Source of the DNA: Poa pratensis
Taxonomy: Eukaryota; Streptophyta; Magnoliopsida; Poales; Poaceae
Assembly (NCBI GenBank): GCA_947311845.1
Contig: CAMZMU010000123.1
Coordinates: 15,173,161 to 15,237,160 of the forward strand
Length of the DNA: 64,000 nt
Direction of reading: 5' to 3'
Below are positions 57,265 through 64,000 of this stretch, piece after piece. The translations under genes were made by a program, and so were the position numbers. The notes beneath the pieces are model-generated. The model had not been told where the DNA came from, made no database searches, and saw nothing but the letters and a program-made list of their open reading frames with translations. Each line of letters opens with the position of its first letter. The first letter of the stretch is position 1.

Positions 57265-57344
57265 CTTTGGTCCCGGTTCGTAACAGTCGCGGCATGTGCA
57301 GAGCCGGGCCCAGCGCACCCTTTTGTTACGAACCGGGACCAAAG
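57265..57344. repeat. Subterminal inverted repeat of the CACTA element
   Basis: CTTTGGTCCCGGTTCGTAAC (57265-57284) and its exact reverse complement (57325-57344) are separated by 40 bases and could form a hairpin. Subterminal repeats of this type are the usual transposase binding sites of CACTA elements. Confidence 0.85.
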
Positions 57345-57988
57345 AGTCTCCCCTGCATATATCATCTTCCACCGAGCTCCATCTCCATTTTGTGCTCGAG
57401 TTCATCACCATTATCTCCTCCATTTCCTCTCCATCACTCAAGTTAATCCCCATCTTTTTTCACCATTTGTGAAGATTGAAGGCACCCCATCTATTCAAGG
57501 GTTAGCAACATCATCCTTTCCTCCGGCGTTGCAACTTTAGCTCATTTCCTTGCTAGTTTAGCTCATTTCATTTTTGTAGTGCTAGCTAGGTGTTTGATGA
57601 AATGGCTAAGTTAGAGAGTTCATTTTTTATATGCATTTTGAGCTCAAATTAATTTATTATTTGTGAGTTTTAGTGTCTTTCCGTCCCCGTCCTCACCGCC
57701 GTCGATAGCCCGCGCCGTCCCGTGACCGGCACCACCTCGGTGAGCCTCTTTTTTTATCTTTTATTTGAAAGAAAAATTACTTGTATGATTTAAATGCATA
57801 GTTATTTCTTGTATAATTTTCTTATATTTTTTTATATGTATAGTGTCATGGTTTTGATATCCGCCCCCGTCGGCCCTCGTCCGGTCTATGATTCGGATGT
57901 GGTATATTTTTATAACTATTTGTTTCATTTCGTGTTTATAACAACTATACCTACCAACTTGACATAGACGCTTTTATCTAGGAGGTGG

Positions 57989-58203
57989 TTGAACCGGAAA
58001 TTCCAACCGACCCTATTGTCGAGTTTTTTTGTAAAAGAAAACATTGATTTGAAAGCAAAATTGAAAAGAAGTGAAGATCTTCATCTCCAATGCCTAGAAG
58101 AGAATATGAAATTGGAGTTCAACCTTGCCGACATCATCGATGAACACGAGTTCAAGCTTGCCGACGTCGTCGATGCTCACGAGATAAAGATGGATGTAAT
58201 GCG
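57989..58203 (+). pseudogene. CACTA-encoded coiled-coil ORF fragment, interrupted
   Basis: The frame reads a Lys/Glu/Leu-rich coiled coil (KENIDLKAKLKRSEDL, ENMKLEFNLADIIDEHEFKLADVVDAHEIKMDVMR). Similar segments, ending in a DAMR/DVMR-like motif, occur in the second ORF of Triticeae CACTA elements (Caspar/Jorge type, from memory). The open frame runs on to 58249 only because it reads into the inserted LTR. The N-terminal exon must lie upstream of an intron ending at CTAG near 57981. Confidence 0.62.
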
Positions 58204-59777
58204 TGATGGCTACGTGTTGGTGAACCCCAAGAGGAAGGTTATGATGTAGACAGCAGAAGTTTTCCCTTGAATAATCTACCCAAGGTTTAATCGGACCAGT
58301 AGGACTTGACGATCTATCGGAAGGTTGTTGATGTTGACTCCCCCTGGCGCTAGGGAGCTTGCACCAACGTGGAATCTGCACAGACACAAACCAGAACTTT
58401 GCCCAACACGAAACAGAGAGGTTGTCAATCTCTCCGGTCTTGCAGAAACAAAGAGTTAAACGTATGGTGTGGAAAACAGCAGGAAAAACAGCAAGTAACA
58501 GGAAACAGATGATTGCAGCAGGTTGTGTAAACAGTATGAGGAAATTGGACCAGGGTCCACAGTTCACTAGTGGTGTCTCTCTCAGAACAGATAACTAGCA
58601 TGTTGGGTAAACAAATTACAGCTGGGCAATTGACAAATAGAGAGGGCATAACAATGCAATACATGCCAAGATGTCTACTATGAAATCTAGTTGGGCATTA
58701 CAACAAAGTACATAGACCGTTATTCCAACAACATCTATGCCTAAATAATCCACCTTCAAGGCAGCATCCGCATCCTGTTCAGTATTAAGTTGCTAACAAC
58801 AGATTATTGCATGAAGTAAAGTGTGTAATGTAATCAATACAAGTGCCCTTGGACACTGCACCAATGTTTTATCCCTAGTAGCAACAGCACATCTACCATC
58901 TTAGACCTTTCTGTCACTGATCCAGATATCTAGAGACTGAACCCACTATCGAGCATAAATACCCCCTCTTGGAGTCACAAGCATCTACTTGGCCAAAGCA
59001 TCTACTAGCAACGGAGAGCATGCAAGATCAAGAGCACATAGATAAACAACTTGAATAAACATGGTATCAATATTCATCGGATCCCAGCAAACACAACATC
59101 TAGCATTACAATAAGATGATCTTGATCATGTTAGGCAGCTCACAAGATCTAAACATGGAGGCACAAGGTAGAGAGACAACCATCTAGCTACTGCTATGGA
59201 CCCGTAGTCCAGGGGTGGACTACTCACGCATCACTCCGGAGGCAGGCATGGTGATGTAGAGCCCTCCGGTGATGATCTCCCCTCCGGCAGGGTGCCGGGA
59301 AGAGCTTCAGAACTCCTCCGATCTGAGATTGACGATGACGGCCGCGACGGAACTTTTCGTGGAATATGATCGACCGTAATAGGGTTTTCGCGTCGCGGAG
59401 AATATATAGGCGAAGAGGCGGCGTCGGTGGCCGAGGGGGGCCACCACGCCATAGGGGGGCGCGGGCCCACCCTGGGCCGCGCCCTAGTGTGGCGTGGCCC
59501 CCTGGTGGGTCTGCTCCGACTCCCCTTTGGACTCCGTGATCTCCTCGTGATATTATTGACGATGTCTTTTGTTTCGTCCAATTCCGAGAATATTTCCTTA
59601 ATAGATTTTCTGAAACCAAAAACAGCAGAAAACAGGGAACTGGCACTGTGGCATCTTGTTAATAGGTTAGTCCCAGAAAATGCATAAAAATGATATAAAG
59701 TGTAACCAAAACATGTAGCAATTGATATAATAACAGCATGGAACATCAAAAATTATAGATACGTTTGAGACGTATCA
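58204..59777 (-). repeat. 3' LTR of the non-autonomous element (1.57 kb)
   Basis: Its left part matches 63398-64000 with only a few differences (for example near 58293 and at the start of the CATCTATGCC phrase). The right end reads GACGTATCA on the plus strand; the minus-strand start TGATACGTCTC is shared by many Triticeae gypsy LTRs. Confidence 0.9.
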
Positions 59778-62349
59778 AGCATCCCCAAGCTTAGTTCCTG
59801 CTCGTCCTCGAGTAGGTAAACGATAAAAACAGATAATTTTTGAAGTGACATGCTACCAACACAATCTTTGATCAAATAACAATGTAATGCACATGATCTG
59901 AATGAAGTGATCCAAGCCAATGGTCTATAGTTTGCAAGCAAGTAAATAAAGAGTAAACATAAGTGATCACACAAGTGCAAACTTTCATGAATAATACTAT
60001 AAAACATTTAGAGATATAATAGTCTAACATAATAGTTAGTCACAGCAGCAATAATTTCAACATGAAAGTGTTTGTATCAACACAAAGGAAGATAATAGCT
60101 TCAGCTTTTGCTTCAACTTTCAACATGTATATCATATAGATAATGTCAATGCAAAGAATATGATCAACCAAACACAAAGTTATGTAAAAACTGTTATACT
60201 GGAGTTGACAATGATGTTTGCTTAAGTAGACAGAAAGAAGTGGGAAAACTGACTCAACATAAAAGTAAAAGAATGGCCCTTCGCAGAGGGAAGCAGGGAT
60301 TAACATCATGTGCTAGAGCTGTAGTTCCCGAAGGCATATAGAGAGCATAAAATATTGTTTTGTAAGGTAATGGTGTATACAGGTGTCAACAAATCAAATA
60401 GCAGGTACTTGTCATCTTCCATGGCTAACTAACTTTTAGAGCGGTTCCGAGAGTTTTTAGGACTGCACTTGTAACAAGCACTTATTGGTGACACTCCTCC
60501 CAACCATTTACTTTCCACAAACCATGGCTAACCGAATCCTCGGGTGCCCACCAACATTCACCATGGAGGAGTGTCTATTTATTTATTTATAGGGTGGACT
60601 AACCAGCTCTTTAATGCAAAATAAAAGGTGGAGAAGCAGATGAAGCTGCCAATCCTTGTAAATTAATTAGCATGGAAGATGACAAATCTCACTACTACGT
60701 CCTTATGAGCTTTTCAAGTAGTGACACAAAAAGGATAATTGTTTTGAGTAGTTAGTAGATAGCACATGAAGAAATTTACTTGGAATGGTGAAAACACCAC
60801 ATAATAGGTAGGTATGGTGGACACAGGTGGCATGGATTTGGCTCAAGGTTTTGGATGTACAAGAAGCATTCCCTCTTAGTACAGAGTTTAGGCTAGCAAG
60901 GTTATTATAAGCAAACATCATTATCAACTGGAATAGCAAGAGTGTACATAAAACACAAGGTTTGACGAACCATAGACTCCCACTGTCTTCCTTGTTAACA
61001 CATAGCCTTCATCCAAAAATTATCTAGACTACTATGGACTTCCTCATGCAACAGATTATTATAGCAGAAAATCCTTATAGTAGTTCTTCATTAATAGCCA
61101 TTACTTACATGATGCACAAGCTTAAACATTAATTACTTGACAGCTCAAAACAATTGGCAAGCATCAAATTACTCAAGACAACGATCTAAAAAGATTCATG
61201 TAAGCATTTTATACCACTACCACATGCATAGCATTTTTCTGGTCCAACCAAACACCAATCAACTTATTTGACAACTCTCCAAACAGATATAAGTGAAGCA
61301 AGAGAGTACTTTCTTCAAAAGAAACTGAAAGCTCTAACAAGAGATACATGAAAAACTGAGAGCTAACAGCAATAACAGCAACTAGACAGGAATACTCAAC
61401 AAGTATAAGTGAAGCACAAGAGTATTCTAATGAAAAAGTGGAGCGTGTCTCTCTCCCAAACATGAATGCTAGGATCCAACAAGTATAGCACAGCAAACAA
61501 AACAAAACAAACTGAAAACAAAAACACACTGACGCTCCAAGGAAGAGTACACTAGCATGAAGCAATAAAAATATAGCACCATTAGAGATGACCTGATAAT
61601 TTGTAGATGAAGAAGGGGATGCCTTGGGCATCCCCAAGCTTAGATGCTTGAGTCTTCTTGAAATATGCTGGGGAGGTAAGCCTCCCCAAGCTTAAGCTCT
61701 TCACTCTTCTTGATCATGTAATATCATTCTCCTCTATCAACACTTGAAAACTTCCTTCACACCAAAACTTAACAGCTTTTCTCATTAGCAGGTTAGTGCA
61801 CTAAAAGATAATACTTCAAAGTTCTAGCAAAGACAAAACTCACAAGCCAACTATTTTAAACATTAGCCACTGTTACTAGGCTCAAGTGGGCACTTTTACA
61901 CGAAAAGAAACCACTTAAAAACTTGTAAAAGAGAGAATGCAAAATAAAAGACAGAATCTGTCAAACCAGAACAGTCTGTAATGACGAATTTTTTCGAGGC
62001 ACTTACGATGCTCAGATGAAAAACTTTTGAAATAATGAAAGTTGCGTAACATCATCAGGAACATGCACAAAAAGTTTCAGCATTTTTCGATTTTTTCTGA
62101 TTTTCTACTGAATTAAACGGTGACGAACAGCAATCTGTCCCAATGCAGTCCCGAAAATAAAACCAACTTTGCATTAGTAACTCTCCTTGGCACAACAAAA
62201 CAGCAAATAAAAGATACAAAGGAGTTGCTACAGAGGTAAACAAGCATCCTTGACTCAAGAAAACAAAAATAAAACAGCAAATAAAAACATGGGTTATCTC
62301 CCAGAAGTGCTTTTCTTTAATGCCTTTGAGCTAGGCATGAAGAGATGCA
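59778..62349 (-). other. Non-coding interior of the non-autonomous element
   Basis: 2.6 kb, AT-rich, without a plausible protein. Three copies of a CCCCAAGCTTA motif occur, at 59784, about 61635 and about 61685. The first is the polypurine tract; the others are inside. Confidence 0.6.
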
Positions 62350-63222
62350 TCAAGTATTGTTAAGACCAGAGGTACCAATAGTGTTACCTTTAGACCTCTT
62401 ATTCTTTTTCTTAGCCTTGGCTTTAGGGGCATTAGGAAAATGATGCAAACAATATGGAGGTTTAAATTTCAGAGTAGCTTCACCCATGTCAATGACAGCT
62501 CCCAATTGCCTCAATAATCCTCTTCCAAGTGTGATGCTCCCATTTCCTACACATTCAATGACATGATAATCAGTAGGTGTAAATACTCCCTTTATTTTAG
62601 TAACAACTCCTTGAGTAGTCCCAAAAGATAACTTGATTGAATTATCAGCTAGAGTTACAAAAGTTTCACTTTTTGAGAGTTCATATAAATTCAGGGAGTC
62701 ATAAATCCTCTTAGGCATCAAGCAAAATTCAGATTTAATATCACAATGAGCATAGAAAATTGTCCCATCAATTGAAATTTTTAGTGAAGGAACCCATCCA
62801 GAAGGTTCGAATGGCATAGGGACACTTTCAAAAAGTTTAAAAGTTTCTTTAAAACTAGCCAACTCTGACTCAAGTGATTCTAGTCTTGAATGAATGTTCT
62901 CAAAAGCAGATTCTATTTTTTTATTTGAAGAGGCAGATGCTGCAATTAATTTTTTTATGGCATTGAAAGCTTGATCCCCATCATAACGAAGGAAATCTCC
63001 CCCAACTACAGCATCTAGAGCATATCTATAACAAAGAAGCAACCCAAAATAGAAACTACTAAGAAACAGACTCAAAGCCATTTTAGGTTCAGTTTTAACA
63101 TAGGATTCAGAAATTCTAGACCAAGCATCACCAAAACTCTCCCCACTTCCTTGCTTAAAAGTGAAAACCTCTTCCTCAGGAGACATGATATTAGGAGCGG
63201 AACTAGACATGGCAACAAGCAA
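62350..63222 (-). CDS. Gag fused to protease-like domain with lost catalytic motif
   Basis: Intact 290-residue frame. Residues 1-95 resemble a Gag start (SPEEEVFTFKQGSGESFGDAWSRI, then a hydrophobic helix LSLFLSSFYFGLLLCYR). Residues 100-130 form a Ser/Glu coiled coil. Residues 144-254 follow the plant gypsy retropepsin fold: SLKISIDGTIFYAHC, LMPKRIYDSL, ETFVTLADNSIKLSFG, VIECVGNGSITLGRGLL and GAVIDMGEATLKF. Where Athila-type proteases have D-L-G-A/S, this reads D161-I-K-S, so the catalytic Asp-Ser/Thr-Gly is gone. A Lys-rich tail ends the protein. The alternative start at residue 5 (63210) is equally plausible. It lies right after the primer site, as expected for gag. A structural RNA-packaging role is inferred; protease activity is unlikely. 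Confidence 0.75.
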   Translation of the reverse strand: MLVAMSSSAPNIMSPEEEVFTFKQGSGESFGDAWSRISESYVKTEPKMALSLFLSSFYFGLLLCYRYALDAVVGGDFLRYDGDQAFNAIKKLIAASASSNKKIESAFENIHSRLESLESELASFKETFKLFESVPMPFEPSGWVPSLKISIDGTIFYAHCDIKSEFCLMPKRIYDSLNLYELSKSETFVTLADNSIKLSFGTTQGVVTKIKGVFTPTDYHVIECVGNGSITLGRGLLRQLGAVIDMGEATLKFKPPYCLHHFPNAPKAKAKKKNKRSKGNTIGTSGLNNT

Positions 63223-63369
63223 GTAACAACCGAAATAGTAAACTAGATGCAGGAATTTTTTTTTTTGGGTTTTTGATTTTTAACAGCAAGCAAAACAAAA
63301 CTAAAACAAGACAAAAAACAAAGTAAAGAGATTGGAACTGAGAGACTCCCCTTTCCAATAGCCTCCAAG

Positions 63370-63387
63370 TCCCCGGCAACGGCGCCA
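63370..63387 (-). other. Primer binding site of the non-autonomous element
   Basis: The minus strand reads TGGCGCCGTTGCCGGGGA, starting about 10 bases inside the LTR border. This is the primer site of Athila/Sabrina-type elements (Asp tRNA class). Confidence 0.8.
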
Positions 63388-63397
63388 GAAAACAGCT

Positions 63398-64000
63398 TGA
63401 TGGCTACGTGTTGGTGAACCCCAAGAGGAAGGTTATGATGTAGACAGCAGAAGTTTTCCCTTGAATAATCTACCCAAGGTTATCAATCCAGTAGGACTTG
63501 ATGATCTATCGGAAGGTTGTTGATGTTGACTCCCCCTGGCGCTAGGGAGCTTGCACCAACGTGGAATCTGCACAGACACAAACCAGAACTTTGCCCAACA
63601 CGAAACAGAGAGGTTGTCAATCTCTCCGGTCTTGCAGAAACAAAGAGTTAAACGTATGGTGTGGAAAACAGCAGGAAAAACAGCAAGTAACAGGAAACAG
63701 ATGATTGCAGCAGGTTGTGTAAACAGTATGAGGAAATTGGACCAGGGTCCACAGTTCACTAGTGGTGTCTCTCTCAGAACAGATAACTAGCATGTTGGGT
63801 AAACAAATTACAGCTGGGCAATTGACAAATAGAGAGGGCATAACAATGCAATACATGCCAAGATGTCTACTATGAAATCTAGTTGGGCATTACAACAAAG
63901 TACATAGACCGTTATTCCAACAGCATCTATGCCTAAATAATCCACCTTCAAGGCAGCATCCGCATCCTGTTCAGTATTAAGTTGCTAACAACAGATTATT
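63398..64000 (-). repeat. 5' LTR of the non-autonomous element, cut by window edge
   Basis: It repeats 58204-58807 almost base for base. The remaining roughly 970 bases lie outside the window. Confidence 0.9.

Larger units (their letters stand above)
57173..58203 (+). mobile_element. CACTA (En/Spm-type) element, left part
   Basis: It begins CACTAGTAGAAAAAC, the CACTA terminus typical of Triticeae. Subterminal TTTGGTCCCGGTTCGTAA repeats and intron-containing sequence follow, then a coiled-coil ORF. The element is cut at 58204 by an LTR retrotransposon. The rest, including any transposase and the right end, lies beyond the window. Confidence 0.88.
58204..64000 (-). mobile_element. Non-autonomous LTR retrotransposon (Athila/Sabrina-like), minus orientation, runs off window
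   Basis: Near-identical LTRs start at 58204 and 63398 (TGATGGCTACGTG). On the minus strand the LTR begins TGATACGTCTC and ends in CA. The primer site TGGCGCCGTTGCCGGGGA is next to the right LTR and the purine tract AAGCTTGGGGATGCT next to the left one. The 3.6-kb interior holds one gag/protease-like ORF and no RT or integrase, so it depends on another element. It is inserted in the CACTA ORF. Confidence 0.88.

Overview
The window is nuclear DNA from a large-genome grass, most likely a Triticeae species (wheat, barley, rye or Aegilops). I infer this from the density and nesting of LTR retrotransposons, the Stowaway MITEs with the CTCCCTCCG terminus, a CACTA element with cereal-type subterminal repeats, and five intact host genes with GC-rich first exons. 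The species is inference; no rRNA, tRNA, organellar or bacterial gene was seen.

Layout. Positions 1-16.5 kb are a retrotransposon nest: a Ty3/gypsy chromovirus (1-6857, 5' LTR cut by the window edge) inserted into the pol gene of a Tat-lineage Ty3/gypsy element (6858-14124), which carries an antisense PF04195-like multi-exon gene and a short 3' LTR. A third, much older gypsy relic carrying a Stowaway MITE follows (14133-15445).

Positions 16.9-48.3 kb are a gene island: an NHL-repeat membrane protein (+, 16949-20770); an FCF2-type rRNA-processing factor (-, 29171-30861) sharing a 470-bp head-to-head promoter interval with an ALMT anion channel (+, 31332-34875); a membrane-anchored pepsin-type aspartic protease (-, 35343-39028); and an intronless G-type lectin S-receptor-like kinase (-, 45808-48285). 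I could place every exon junction by frame and splice sites. Between the genes lie a PIF/Harbinger-type element that seems to hold a captured LEA-2-like fragment (21361-22444), a gene-like region ending in a Helitron-type 3' terminus (28745-28775), a hAT MITE with a perfect 8-bp target duplication (39432-39919), a hAT transposase relic, Stowaway MITEs and an A-rich quasi-tandem array.

Positions 49.1-64 kb are a second nest. A duplicated relic of the receptor kinase promoter and signal-peptide start is split by a complete Copia element (49668-56586, TSD CATTA, LTRs almost identical but coding region broken). A CACTA terminus (57173) follows; its coiled-coil ORF is interrupted by a non-autonomous LTR element (58204 to beyond the window) with one intact gag plus protease-like ORF whose catalytic aspartate motif is lost.

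The host genes do not form one pathway: ribosome biogenesis, malate/anion transport, proteolysis and surface perception happen to be neighbours. I found no clearly new defence or mobile system. The most unusual items are the intact pseudo-protease ORF of the non-autonomous element, the antisense spliced gene of the Tat element, the exon-boundary duplication in the protease gene, the repeat-bearing ALMT tail and the split promoter duplication of the kinase.
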